Shown here piece by piece: positions 40,101 through 55,100 of a DNA stretch of 64,000 bases (its first letter is position 1; each line of letters begins with the position of its first letter). The DNA lies in NCBI GenBank assembly GCA_024516035.1, contig CM044964.1, positions 21,987,306 through 22,051,305 of the forward strand, read 5' to 3'. Origin of the DNA: Bactericera cockerelli. Taxonomy: Eukaryota; Arthropoda; Insecta; Hemiptera; Triozidae. A model generated the notes under the pieces. It made no database searches. It worked only from the letters and a program-made list of their open reading frames with translations, and was not told the DNA's origin. A program made the position numbers and the translations under genes.

Positions 40101-43100
40101 GTAGAATGATATCGCCTTATTTATAGTGCCCGATTAGTACTGAGTTCCATTATTCCAGCAGTAAGCCCAAGACGTTTTATCATGTGGTCAAAATCCCAAG
40201 TAGGAGGGCAACTTGTCATGTCTCGGCTGAGTTTTGAACCCGCGACATCTTGATTACCAGTTAGACGCCTTGACCACTGAGCTACCGGGACAGAATGACT
40301 GTCATCAGTATTATGAATATGTAGTCTTTGGTAGTCAAGTCAATGCCCTACCAGGGCTGGCTGAGGTTAATGTGGGTAGCTGGTGTAGTTCCCAGCAAAT
40401 GGAGCAAATTAAACCCCCGCCCTAATTATCAACGGGTTAAATCAAATAGTATCGTTGGCGTTAGGAAGGGCATCCAGCCATAAAAATGTGCCACAACCAA
40501 CCATCATCAACCATGAGCTCTGTTCGAGCCTAAGTAGATTTGGGAAAATGAAAAGTGAACGGAGAAGGAGAGTTACTCAAGTGGTTGGCGCTAGTCTGAT
40601 AGTTCAGGTAGTGTAGGGATCCGTTGGTTCGAATCCCACCCAGTGCATGCATTTTTCCTCATTAATTTGATTTTGTGACCACAAAGTATTAAGACTCTCA
40701 GGTTTAGGTGGTAGAAAATGCTCAAAGCAATTAATTATATTTTTATGCTGTATGGTTAGGTCACTACACCATATCCACTGCCAAATGTAGAAAAAAAACT
40801 AGAGTTCCAGGATATTTCAGAGCATTCAATATGCGCGTTCGGACTGATTGGTCGCTCTGGATATCACGTAACTCCTGGATATCCGTACAGAGCACTCGCG
40901 CCTGCCTATGTGGATCAATAACCTGCCATATATGAGGCTCGAACCTGCGTAACCTGGTCTGTGACGTCAGAGTGTATGGTCTGCTGACGAGACGGGTACA
41001 CACGACTTGGTGGAGTAGTGAATCTGATGAGACGGGGACACACGACTTGGTGGAGTAGTGAAGCTGATGAGACGGGTACACAGGACTTGGTGGAGTAGTG
41101 AAGCTGATGGGACGGGTACACAGGACTTGGTGGAGTAGTGAAGCTGATGGGACGGGTACACAGGACTTGGTGGAGTAGTGAAGCTGATGAGACGGGTACA
41201 CAGGACTTGGTGGAGTAGTGAAGCTGATGAGACAGGTACACACGACTTGGTGGAGTAGTGAAGCTGATGAGACGGGTACACAGGACTTGGTGGAGTAGTG
41301 AAGCTGATGAGACAGGTACACACGACTTGGTGGAGTAGTGAAGCTCATGAGACGGGTACACACGACTTGGTGGAGTAGTGAAGCTGATGAGACGGGTACA
41401 CACGACTTGGTGGAGTAGTGAAGCTGATGAGACAGGTACACAGGACTTGGTGGAGTAGTGAAGCTGATGAGACGGGTACACAGGACTTGGTGGAGTAGTG
41501 AAGCTGATGAGACGGGTACACAGGACTTGGTGGAGTAGTGAAGCTGATGAGACGGGTACACACGACTTGGTGGAGTAGTGAAGCTGATGAGACGGGTACA
41601 CACGACTTGGTGGAGTAGTGAAGCTGATGAGACGGGTACACAGGACTTGGTGGAGTAGTGAAGCTGATGAGACAGGTACACAGGACTTGGTGGAGTAGTG
41701 AAGCTGATGAGACAGGTACACACGACTTGGTGGAGTAGTGAAGCTGATGAGACAGGTACACAGGACTTGGTGGAGTAGTGAAGCTGATGAGACAGGTACA
41801 CACGACTTGGTGGAGTAGTGAAGCTGATGAGACAGGTACACAGGACTTGGTGGAGTAGTGAAGCTGATGAGACAGGTACACACGACTTGGTGGAGTAGTG
41901 AAGCTGATGAGACGGGTATACACAGGACTTGGTGGAGTAGTGAAGCTGATGAGACGGTTATACACACGACTTGGTGGAGTAGTGAAGCTGATGAGACGGG
42001 TATACACAGGACTTGGTGGAGTAGTGAAGCTGATGAGACGGGTATACACAGGACTTGGTGGAGTAGTGAAGCTGATGAGACGGGTACACAGGACTTGGTG
42101 GAGTAGTGAAGCGAGACAGAGGTTGTGTCGGTTGTGTTTACATAAACTCTACGAATGTACCTTGCATAAAAAAAAACGATTTCATGTCAACGTCAATGAC
42201 ACTTCGCATAGTACGAGGTTTGGCTATTAAGTTCGTAGACGCGAGCCGCTACGCAAAAGCTGTCCATGCTAGGAAGATATGATGAACATGTTTAGAAAGT
42301 TTGAAGTCTTGTGTTTTGATTGATAGCTGTCACATGCCTGTACTGTAATTAGTTCTGTTGTAATAGCCCGACGCGCAAGACACCTTTTTTAATTTTGCCG
42401 GAATTATGACTGATACAAACGTTGAGCAACGAGTGATTATTGAATTTTACGTAAAACTTGCTGGTAAAACTTTTTCTTTGTTAAAGACAGTGTACCAGGA
42501 GTCATGTTTGACAAGATCAACGCTTTATAAGTGGTTTAAACGGTTTCAAGGTAGTCAGGAAGATGTTGAGGACGATCCACGTCCTGGTCGCCCCCAAACC
42601 TCAAAAACTGACGAAAACATTGAAAAAATTGGTGTTATAATTCGTTCTGACCGTAAATTAACTCTAGGACTAATGGCTGATACACTTAAAATTAATAGAT
42701 AATGTGTGAGACAAATTTTGCACGAAAATTTCAACATGACAAAAGTTTTCGCAAAAATGGTGCCATGCGCCAGTCCACAGTGCCTTCTCCGTGAAGACGT
42801 TCCTATCCAAGTACAACATCCCAGTGTTGGAACACCCTCCTTAATCACCCGACTTGGCCCCGTGCGACTTTTACTTATTGCCAAAAATCAAATCAACCCT
42901 GAAAGGTACCAGATTTGACAGCGTAAATGACGTTAAGAAAAAACCGGCAAAAGTCTTGAAAGGCCTCACGCAAAATGACCTCCACCACTGTTTCGATCAA
43001 TGAAAAATTTGCTTAGAACGTTGTAGGGATAGAGGAGGGGTGTACATTGAAGGCGATAACTACTAAAGTTGGGTAAGTTAAACACACATCGTTTTATGGA

Positions 43101-46100
43101 AAGAATCTACGAATTTAATAGCCAAACCTCGTAGCTTGATCGATAAGGCGGCGGACTTGTAACCTAGAGGTCGGTGGTTCAAATCCCGGTTTCAGCGTAG
43201 ATTTAGTAAAGCGAGTTAGAGTAGTTGTGACATCACGAAAGTGATTAACACAAATATGATAACTTTTTTTAAAACATTATGTCAAAACTATTCAATAAGA
43301 TTAACTGTTTTGTGAAGGTTTTGCGTCCTCGTGGCCCGTATAACACATTAAATGAAGAGAAATTCATGCATTAGGTGGGATTCGAATTCAAGATCTCCGT
43401 ACTACCTGATTATGAGGCTGTGGTTCAGACCACGCAACCACTAATGCATGCATAGGTAGACTTAATGTGATGTGAATCTTCCAACACACCATGCAACGTG
43501 AGAAAACTTTCTCAGCCAATTTCAAGTACTGATACGGAATCTCTTGACCCATTGCTTAGTAGGTACCTACTTACCTATTACACTCTGCCGCGCTGTCTCT
43601 TTCTTTGTATAGGCGTTCTTCACACCTCGACCGAGGTGTTTGATTTCTTCAGAACTGAGTCCTTAGTTAACTTAGTATACTTACCTCAGTAGCTTGATCG
43701 ACAAGGCGGCGTGTAACCTGGAGGTCGTTGGTTCAAGTCCAGATTTCAGCGTTAATTTAGTAAAGTGAGTTTGAGTAGTTGCGATATCAGGAAAGTGGTT
43801 AACACAAATATGATAACTTAACTTAACTACTTACCTATTTCTTCAGAAGAGAGTACTTAGTTAACTTACCTAAGTAGCTTGATCGATAAGGCGGCGTGTA
43901 ACCTGGAGGTCGGTGGTTCAAGTCCAGATTTCAGCGTTAGTTTAGTTAAGCGAGTTTGAGTAGTCGTGCTATCACCAAAGTGGTTAACACAAATATGATA
44001 ACTTATTTAGTACTTACCTTGTACCTTGTAGTCAAGTGGTTAGGGTGCTAGTCTGCTAATCCAGGGATCCGTTGGTTCGAATCCCACCCAATGCATTTTT
44101 CTAATTTATTTGAGTTTATGACCACTTAATAATAAGATTCTGAGGGTTAGGTGCTAGAAAATGATTTGAGCATTAAATACCTAGCCTGGTGGTTACCTTT
44201 CACTAAAGAGTATTAAAAAAAACGCATAAACATGAAATATAATTTATTATACATATTTAAAAAAATAATACTGCGTAGGTACCCAGTACATACCATTGAA
44301 ACTATCAACAATTTGAGAATATCATTATCTAATAAATAAATAAATAAAAAGTGTTTTTTTTAATTTGTCCAAGTTTTTATCCCTTCGACGGCATTGTTCG
44401 AAAAACGATCTGAGAACTTTTTAGTCTTAGAATGTCTTCTATAATTTATCCTGGAAGTATCTGAAAGGACACCTTGTGTATATCCTGCATCGGACCATCA
44501 TCCTGTTTCTTCTGGTCACAGGAAGTCCGCTGTTCCTTGTTTGTAAAGACGGGATGCGTACGATGACCCTACATATTCAGGTCCTGAAATTATTAGTATC
44601 TAGGGTTGGGTGGAAGAGATTTCCATAAGACCATTGCCCTTTAAAAATAATAATACTCTTTAGTGGAAGGTAACCACCAGGCGAGGTTAGCATTTTCTAC
44701 CACCTAACCCTCAAAGTCTTATTATTATGTGGTCACAAACTCAAATTAATGAGGAAAAAATCATGCACTTGGTGGGATTCGAATCAACGGATCCCTACAC
44801 TACCTGGATTACCAGACTAGCGCGTTAACCACTTGACTACCACCCTTTAGGTAGCACAGCATAATATAAATGTTTTTCCTTGTGTTATTTCTTTGTATTA
44901 ATCAAAGAACTTTTTAACAGTAGAGTAGGTACTGATTTTCCCCATAATTCATCCATTGGTTACTGCTTCTTATCAATGCAGCTTCTCATTTTTCCTCTCA
45001 AGGTATTATGAGTACTATGAGTGACCTCGAACATCCAATCAAACCTGGGTCACCAATTGTGTAACAACTCACTCGGTTACGGTGACAACTTTTTAGCATG
45101 TTACACGGGTTCAGCCGTCAGGAATGGTGCCGAAGAAGGGCGAAACACCATACCCTGACGGTGACTCCCGCATACGCTTCACACAACATCTGCAGCTGCA
45201 CTGAGAAAAAAAATTATCGAGGACATTCATCCTTAAGGATATCTTACTAGCTAACAAGGCTGATTCATCCTCGTTTAACGATAACTTACTAGCTAACAAG
45301 GATGTCCTCGATAATTTTTTTTTTTATCAGTGTGTGAAGACCGTCATAAAGATTTTCCTCTTCATAAAAAACGTTGAGAAATTTGAAAAAAATTGAAATA
45401 GGAGCAAAAAAATATTATTGTTTTTTACAAAAACGAACACAATATTCCCGGATTTCTAATATTAGAAATTTCTCGGAAGTAACATACTTTTAAATGGTGG
45501 ATGGGATGCGCCGAATGCCGTCCCATTTACCTTTTTTTCACTATCCGTCCCGGTAGCTCAGTGGTAAATGCGGCACTCTGTGAATCCAGATTATCCAGAT
45601 GTCGTGGGTTCGAAGACCAGCCGGGGCATGACAAGTTATCATCCGATATGGGATTTTTACCACATAATAATATGTCTTGGGCTTACTGCTGGAATAATGG
45701 GACTGTAATAGTCTTAATCGGGCAGTATAAATAAGGCGATATTATTATTATTATCCTTATTTGTCTAATTTTCTTTGTCTGACTTTTGGTTGCTCTCTCT
45801 TCTGTTCGCAGGAAGTCCGTGGTCCGTCGCCGTGATGACTGGCTCGGGGCTGGGGCCCAAAATGTCGGTCATAGGCGAGACTGTGCGTCTCGTGCCCGTC
45901 AACCAGACGTCGGTTTTTCAGATTTCCGCCTTGGGGTTTCACAGAGACGATATTCAAGCGACAGTGATTAGTAAGTGCCTCAATTGTCCTCAATTTAGAT
46001 CAATAATACTTTTTTTTCGTGTTTAAACAGTAATTATAGGAGTTTTATTGTTAGTTACAGATCAGTATAATCAGTATAAACAGAAAAGTGAGAAGTTGTA

Positions 46101-49100
46101 CTAGATGTACATGAATATGAGAACATACCTGGACAGCTGTTTCGAGCTTATTTGCTCTCATCAGCAGGTAACAGTTCTGAATATCCATGTCATCAACTAA
46201 TTCTTCTGATGGCAATGCTCCCAACACGCTGGCAGCATTGCCTCTCTGATTGTCATGCTTATTTTTGTTACTAGGTGACTCATTGATTGTGTGTTCCCTG
46301 TCTTCTCTATCATCTTTTTTTCTATCTCCTGAATCCATTTCTTTCCCTCGTCACACCACGTTCCCATTGTCTCCACTGCCATCACAACAAGCTCTACTCC
46401 TCTTGATTTTATCATTGAGTACTTTAAGTGTTTCCTTTGAAATTTCAATAATATTTATTTCAATAAAGAGAGAGATGGCCAGCGCCGATGACGCTTTGAA
46501 TGCACTGGTTCTCGTAGGATCACCGAAGTTGAGCAACGTCCAGTGAAGTGACGACTTCGTGATGCTGGTATTCCGGCCCAACCCAGGCTGGGCTGGGTAA
46601 GGTTAATGTGGGTATCAAGTTTGTGAGTATTCTGCGAATGGAGGATAACACCCCCGTCGTGATATGCAGTCGAAAGCGACGCTAAACCCAAATTAAATAT
46701 GGATAGATTAAGAGCTATTTTTTTGTATTATTATGTCACAAATTTTAGTAGGTAGGATTGAAATTATACGATATCTAATGCTAATGAATACATCATATAT
46801 CCAACCAACCATCACATTCTCATCTCGTAAAGCCGCCATTGGTTGTTGCCAACTCTACATCTACCTATTCTACCCGAATTGTCCTCACGAGGCTAGATCT
46901 TATTGTATAATCTCCGTGCTAATTGAAGCACATAAATATAATAATAATAGCACTCTTTAGTGGAAGGTAACCACCAGGCGAGGTTAATGATCAAAGAATT
47001 TTCTACCAATTAACCCTCAGAGTTTTATTATTATGTTGTCACAAACTCAAATTAATGAGGAAAAATTCATGCACTGGGTGGGACTCGAATCAACGGATCC
47101 CTACGCTACCTGGATTACCAGACTAGCGCGTTAACCACTAAACTACCAGTGCAGAGTATTTAACCAGAGTATTTCCCAATCGCCTGGTCACTTGTATTTG
47201 TGATACTAAAAATAAATTTTAAATAATAAGTAGCAATTAAGATAGACGTAAGTAGTTAAGGTAGAGTTAAGATTGACGTTCAATTCAATTATTTATTTAT
47301 TGTACAAAATGTTACATGGACATGTGGTACAAAAGTCAATATTAAAATACGTTGTGACGTTGTGTACTTACAAGTTTTGTAATTTTCCACAATAAAAAAA
47401 TACATTATTATTATTAAAAAAAAAAAAAATACATTATAACCACGGCCATTTTTCCCACCCCTTTTCTCAGGCCCATCCAAGCGATCCCTAGCCACCCAGA
47501 TCTATTCGGAAGGCTCCGGCGGCGCGTCCGGAATCTACCGAATCGAGTTCCTGCCCACCGAAGTGGGCAGCCATCTCGTGGAGGTCACCCTGGCTGGGGA
47601 CAAGCTCCAAGGCGGCCCCCTCGTGGCCAAAGCGTACAACGCGGCCCTCATCAAGGTCTCGGACGTGACGGGCGGCATCGTCGGCACGCCGTGCCAGTTC
47701 AAAGGTGAGTTCAATATATTTTTTTTTTAAGTAGTCACTGTGGCAGAGCGAGTTAGCGCGCTAGCATTGCACACATGGTGACCTGGGTTCGATTCCCAGC
47801 GGGGGAGATTTTTTCTGCTCTGTACTTGGGTGTTCGGGTCCACTCATACCTCGTGAGGAAATATGAGTAGCTGCTTTAATGTAAGCAGCGACCAGTGGCA
47901 GAATCTTAGGCAAAAAATAATACAAGAAATTGTAAATTAAAGTGGTAAAGTCTATGATTCTGCGCTACCCACTAAATTGTGACATAATAAACACAAAAAA
48001 AGCATTATTATTTTTATTAAATTATTTTTTTTTTTTGGTTGAACTCAGGAAAAAAATCTTTTAAAGACACCCAGGACAATCCGACTTGGGGTGTGGGATT
48101 TCCACCCACTAAAAACCCTCTAAAGAGTTCAATATAATTGGACAGAGTTTTTTTTACTCAAAATCAATCCCCTAAAATTTTCCTGGCCATGCCTCAGCCG
48201 CTTCATCAGGCTGAGACATGGCCGTTATCGTTTTATTGCTGTGGATATCATCAATTTCTTCTACCCAACAAAGGGTTGAGTGGAAGAGATTGGCAACCCT
48301 TGCTTGGGTGGAAGAGATTGCCAACACTTTGTTGGGTGGAGGGGATTACCAACCTTAAGTTGGGTGGAAGAGATTGTCAACCCCTTGTTGGGTGGAAGAG
48401 ATTACCAACCCTAAGTTGGGTGGAAGAGATTGTCAACCCCTTGTTGGGTGGAAGAGATTGTCAACTTGTTGGGTGGAAGAGATTGTCACTTGTTGGGTGG
48501 AAGAGTTTGTCAATCCTTTGTTGGTGACGAGATTGCCATAGGCATAACTCAGGAATAACCCCTTGCACTCTTCAATTTCACTCTGTCACCTCATTTTTGT
48601 CCTCTAATATAAATCTCTTCCAATTGTCCTCATTTCATACCTCAATTGTCCTCATTTAACCTCAATTGTCCTCATTTAACCTCAATTGTCCTCATTGCAC
48701 CTCAATTGTCCTCATGTGGAGCCGGAGAGGGTCAGCTCGAGATCAGCGTGAATGAGGAGAAGTGCCCAATCACGTGACCGTCATAGGAGGCGGCAAGTGT
48801 CTGGTGTCCTTTACGCCTCAGCACAGGTGAGAGAAAATGGAGGTGTTCTTGTTTTCCTTCAGAGGAGAGAGAAGAGAGAGTTTTGGGAAATATATAGAAA
48901 AGTTATGAGAAATATATTATAGAATATATGTAGGTAGAGACCTTTGTCTTGTGTCCTTCACGCCCCAGCACAGGTGAGAAAATGAGGTGTTCGTGTTTCT
49001 TGAGAGGGAATAAAGAGAGAGTTTGGAAAATATATAGGTAAAGTATGAGAAATATATCTAGGTAGATAGTTTTGTCTTTTTTTTTAGTAAGCTCTGATTG

Positions 49101-52100
49101 GTCTTGTGATTTTTTATAGTTTTGTCTTGTGTCTGTCACTTTCAACACAGTTGAGAAAAGAAATGAGTGTTTCTGTTTTTTTGACCTGAGTTTTGGGAAG
49201 TATACAGGGTTTGTCCGGAAAGTAATAGGACTCATTTTCTTTCGCCACGACTGTACTTCGGAGCGTGCGCGCTGCGACTGGATTCGGTAGAGTAGGTTCC
49301 TAGCTAACGAATGAGCGGCTGGTCGGTTGTCTCCGAGTACTTGGAGAGTCAGGACAGGCATTTTCGCGCGACGCAATTCTGTGGTGCTAGACGAAAGTGC
49401 AGCGTTCGTTAGAGGAGAGGTACGCGATTAAATTCTGTGTGAAACTCGGTAAATCTGCGGCAGAGACGTTTGATATGATCAAGCAGGCTTACCCAGGTGT
49501 TGCTTTAGCAAGAGAAGGGTGTGTTTCGGTGGCACAAAGCTTTTTTGGAGGGCCGGGAAGAGGTCGCTGATGAAGACCGTGCCGGAAGACCTTCGACTTC
49601 GACAAACACCGACAATGTGACTCGTGTGCCCGAAGTTTTGAACTCAGACCGTCGATTAAGTATTCGTTTGATTGCCCAGAAGTTAAATTTATCAAAAATT
49701 GTGGTTCATGACATTCTGACATAGCATTTGAACATGCGCAAGGTGTGCGCGAAGTCTACAGTAGCTCCTGTTTCAGGGCTGCGAAATAAAAAAAGGCCGA
49801 GAAATACTCATCTTAAAAAAAGGCTAATACCTACATAGATCAATTTTGAGTAGTATTGTGACATCACTGAAGTGATTAAGAACAAGAAATAATGACATCT
49901 TTCAGATTAAAACTGTGAAAAACAACAAGCAAAAAACGCCCCAATTTGTAGATCTATGGAGTTGTGTAACTTAATTAGTAACCCACCACATAACACATAG
50001 TATTATGTCTGACTCTATACAATCTATAGAATCAATTAAAACCTACCTTTTAAATCTGTTGAGCTTAAATTAGTCATAGGCATTTTTTTTAAGTTATTAG
50101 TTTTAGATATATGTATAAGAATAGTAAGTTGTAATAATACTTTAAGTTAGGGCACATGTATTAATTGGGTAATAATAATAATAATCTTTTTTATTGTATT
50201 TTTACCTTTCGGTGTATACAATGTTTCTACTTACTTACCTACTAGCTTACAATTAAATAATTTCCCGTTATTTATTTAATCTGTCAACGGGTATTTCCCG
50301 ATGACAGATTAAACAAAATAAATAAATTAACACAAATATGATAACTTTCTGATTCCTGTTTATTCTATTTCAGCAAAGCTCACGTGATTGACATAAAGTT
50401 CAACGGAGAGACAGTGGAAGGCTGTCCTCTCCTGTACTCAATCTCGGACATGAGTCGGGTACAGGTTAATCTCAACCACCTCCAGCTGATCCCTGTGAGC
50501 GAAGTGGCCAGCTTTCACATGAATGTGGACAGCAACACGTCGGCCCAGCTGTCTGTGGCAGTCACGGGTAAGTGTGTCTCTTTTAGGACCCGTGAGACAT
50601 TCTAGGGTTAATACAATTAGGTGAAATCAGATAATAATGGGGGCCGTTAAACAGGAACAAGACCAGTGTCTCGCTAGAGGACTATAAACAGAGAATGGAT
50701 TAACCAACCTTAACAAGCCAGGCTAGCTTGTAGTTCCCGAGGGTTTAAAGGCTTATAAAGCAAAAGCCCATGTTCTCACGATGATTGATCTCACATAGAA
50801 ATATGTGGTTCATAGAACGAGACAATTTTTCTCGAGTTTGGCTGAAGACCATATTTTTTTCAACAAATACTTGAAATATATTTACCTATTTACATATAAT
50901 CATCTTCTTTTTTAATCACAAAGTTTCAGTAGGGTCCTGAGTGCGTTAGCATGTGTTCGACTCTAAAGACCATCACTCCCTCAAGCAGTAGCCAAGCTGG
51001 CTACAACATATCTTATATCCACAGATGATATCTTGATATCAGATGGATTCTATTACTCATCAGAATGTTCAATAATCATAATTGTTTATCGCTATTCAGA
51101 ACAACAACACCTATCACACAGGCCTATCCCTCCTATGACGCATCTTCTTGACATTCCTATGCTTCCTACTTAAGTGAGTCTTAAGCGCGTAGGACTGTTG
51201 GTCTTCAGAGACCCACACTTTTCCTGTTGGGTGAGGACTTAACGTGCCCCTAGCAGAGGAATATCTGCGAGACCAAAGAATTGACGTCTTCTTAATTAAA
51301 ATCAAAAAGACCCACTATCATAAGAGAATCCATAATAATAATAATATGTGCCTATCCAATAATAATAATAATAAAAATAATACTCCTCAGTGGAAGATTA
51401 TTATTATTATTAAACATATTAGATTAGATGAAGTTTTATTTACATAGAATATATAGGTACATACATAGAAATTGACAGTAATAAAACAAAACTTGATCAA
51501 GAGCGGTGCTAATGCCAACGGCATTCTCTTCCTATTTTGATTATCTTCCACTATGTTGATTATCAAGATAATCATGAGGTTAATGCTGAAAGCATTCTCT
51601 ACAATTCAACCATCAAAGTCTTATTATTATGTGGTCACAAATTCAAATAAATAAGGAAAAATGCATGCACTGGGTGGGATTCGAACCCTACGCTATTACC
51701 AGACTAGCGCGTTAACCATTTGACTACTTCTGCACGAAAAAATATGTATGCACTATTGCAGCGGTTCCCAACCTTTTTAGCTTGGGGCCCAATAATATTT
51801 TTGAAACAATTTTGCGGCCAACTTTGTACTTATTTTGCGCATTTTAATATTATTTTTTTAATATTAAATTTTAATATTTATTCTTGAGTTTCGGACCCAC
51901 TGGTTGGGAACCGGTGCTGACTATTACATAAATTTGCGATGATTCTGCTTTTCAATTCGCCTCTTGGTCTGTGCCATTGTGTTGGTTGGATCTTACAGTT
52001 CTTGAGTGTTCAGAGAATTACTAAGAACAATACAACCAACTGTTGTGTGACATAAAATAAAGAGCTGTATAGTGTGACGAATCGTGTTAGATGTGTTTCT

Positions 52101-55100
52101 CAGTGGTGTGTGTTGGTGTTAGAAAGAACAAGTTCTATATTGTTCATAATTAATTTTATAACTATGCAAAATATGAGACTCAGGGCGAAATTAATAAACA
52201 AATTCTATATCACAAGTCATTGCTAAGCGTCGGTTTTCCGGTTTCCCTATCTATCCTGAAAAGTACACACCGTATTTATAGAGGAACACGATAGACTATG
52301 ATGTTATTTAATGCATAATAAACATTATTATTATTACACAGTACGCAATTCGTGACTTGCGCCACAGAGGTATTATAAAAACGTCTATTAATTCCACCCT
52401 AGGATTCATTATCATGTGGACTAACTCATAGGCGCAAGATTGAAAGCTTGACTTGTTTATACCTATCATAGACTTTAAAAGGCATCATATTTAAAAGACA
52501 TAATAATAATAATATCGTATTATTTATACTGCCCCATTAGGACTATTAAGTCTCATTATTCCAGCAGTAAGCCCGAGACGTATTATTTTGTGATAAAAAT
52601 CCCAACTGGGAGGATAACTTGTCTTGTCCCGGCTGGGTTTCGAACCCGCGACCTCTGGTATCTCTGGATTCACAGGGTGCCGCCTTTACCACTGAGCTAC
52701 CGGGACAAACAATATGTTATATTGGATTTCAAACTTTTTGAAATTATGTATTAGAGAGATACTGAACGTTGCATGTGTTATCATATCTTGTGTTAATCAC
52801 AATCTTGATATCGCAATTAAGTACTCAAACGCACACTGCTGCTCTCAAGTCTCCGTTAAGCAACCACCGAACTCCAGGTTACGAGTCTACCGCCTGATCA
52901 AGCTGTACTATTTTACAGTCAAGTAGTCAACGCGCTAGTCTGGTAATCCAGGTAGCGTAGGGATCCGTTGCGTTGGTTCGAATCCCACCCAGTGCATGGA
53001 TTTTTCCTCATTAAATTGAGTTTGTAACCATAATAAGACTGAGTTTGTGAATAATAAGACTCTGAGGGTTAGCTGGTAGAAAATGCTTTGAGCAATAACC
53101 TCGCCTGGTGGTTACCTTCTACTAAAGATTTTTATTATTATTAGTATTATTACTTATTACCTATAAATAGTTATCACATTTTTCTGTTAGATAAACTTAA
53201 AATATCATTGACTTAAAGACTTATCAAGTCATATAGCGCACGAGAAGACGAATAAAGACTGATCGAGCTACCTAATAAATGTCATTTACTGAAAGATGGC
53301 TTGAATAAATACGACAAAAAATAGCTACCATCTGAAATGTTACTTGTCACATTACTGCTCTTACTAGTTGGTATTACACAGGTATTTCACTGTATAATAC
53401 TTATATAAAAAATAGTACATATACAGGGTGTCCAAGTTTTATTTGTAAAAAATTTCAGAATCAACTCCAGGAGACATTCTAAGACTAAAATAATCTTAGG
53501 TAATTTTTCGAAAATTCAAAAATCATCATATCATCATAGGCCCGGGTGGCGTCATCGTGAACGATGGTAGCCAGACAGTGGAGGAATGACTCAGCACTTC
53601 TACCACTGTCTTTACAAGGAGGCTAATAGTTGATAGTCTGGCTGGGGACTATAAACAGGAATCAAAAATGAAAAGAAAAAAATAAAATAAAAAAAATCAC
53701 TTGAATGAAAAGTTTTCACCTGAGAAATGAACTTTAATTTGTTGAAAAGAAGTGAAAATGTTTAATGAATATTGAGTAATAGAATAAATAGAATCGTTGG
53801 CGTTAGGAAGGGCATCCAGCCGTAAAAATTGTGCCAAAACCAACCAACCTCAACCATGAGGTTGAACAACCTCGACCCTGCTCAAGCGGGATAAGACCGA
53901 GTAAAATAAGAAGAAGTAAATTTACCAAGGAAATACCTTCTAGATACCTTATATTTATGGCTGTATGGGTTGTTTTTTCCCAATACCAAAAAATTAAATA
54001 TACCTTATATTTTGAACCTATTATTTGCTTTCAAAACTGAGTTATTATTTTGGTCATATCTCCGTTCGACGGCATTTTTCGAAAAATGATCTGAGAATAT
54101 TTTAGTCTTAGAATGTCCCCTAGAATTGATTCTGAATTTCCAAAAGGAACTGGGACACCTTGTATAGGTATTTCATTAAATATACTTACCTATATGTATT
54201 ATACAGGGTGAGCATAAAGTCTCACCCCACCCCCCGTATCTCGAGAATGGCTGTAAATACAAAAAAACGCAAAAACCCATGTTCCTTAATTTTTAGGGGG
54301 ATTAATTTTCAGCCAAATTTTTTTTCCTTCATGGCCCCAGTCAGGCTGGGCATGGACCAAATTTAAAATCTTAAATAGAATGGTATGTCTTGTGGCATAA
54401 TGTTTTAAAGGTCTCATAGAGAAAAGTTCAATACAACAAATTTCAGTGAGCTACGACTTACCGTTCTTGAGATACATGGTCGGACGTCCTGCGTAATATC
54501 CATATATTTTGACCTATAACTCGTTAACCGTAAATTATAGAAAAATGAAATTTGTTGATAATAACTCCTTATGACAAGCCCTGTCGAAAAAGGTATAACT
54601 CGACATACTCTTTTGATATTAGTTTCTGGTCGGTTTCGTCAGCCAGCCGAACGAACAGTCCGAAAAATTTTAACGAAAAAAACAAATCAAGTTTTAACTT
54701 GTTCGAAAGCCATAAGGAGTTATTATCAACAAATTTCATTTTTCTGGAATTTACGGTCAACGAGTTATAGGTCAAAATATATGGATATTACGCAGGACGT
54801 CCGACCATGTATCTCAAGAACGGTAAGTCGTAGCTCACTGAAATTTGTTGTATTGAACTTCTCTCTATGAGACCTTTAAAACAATATGCCACAAGACTTA
54901 CTATTCTATTTAAGATTTTAAAGTTGGTCCATGCCCAGCCTGACTGGGGCCTTGTAGGCAAATTTTTTTTGGCTGAAATTTAATCCCCCTAAAAATTAAG
55001 GAATACGGGTTTTAGCGTTTTCTTGTATTTTCAGCCATTCTCGAGATACGGGGGGTGGGGTGAGACTTTGTGCTCACCCTGTATACCTACCTATATGTAT

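Larger units (their letters stand above)
13377..45811. other. 32.4-kb intron 9, filled with mobile elements
   Basis: It runs between donor GTAAGA (13377) and acceptor TTCGCAG (45811). I find no host exon inside; every longer open frame is explained by a repeat or is unsupported. Individual contents are listed separately. Confidence 0.8.

Noticed and set aside
40764..42049. Long minus-strand frames of 345, 350 and 234 codons
   Set aside because: They are translations of a 40-bp minisatellite in three frames with no stop in the unit; no start context, domain or splice evidence.
46250..46546. Plus-strand frame of 98 codons
   Set aside because: Opposite strand of the retroelement fragment at 46145 and of a 5S-SINE; no support.
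48138..48527. Frame of 129 codons
   Set aside because: It covers a GGGTGGAAGAGATT minisatellite; the Trp/Lys/Leu-rich repeats are a by-product.
51114..51305. Zinc-finger-like minus-strand frame (HLSRKHRN)
   Set aside because: Only a fragment of a C2H2 pattern is visible, with no second Cys pair spacing and no splice support.
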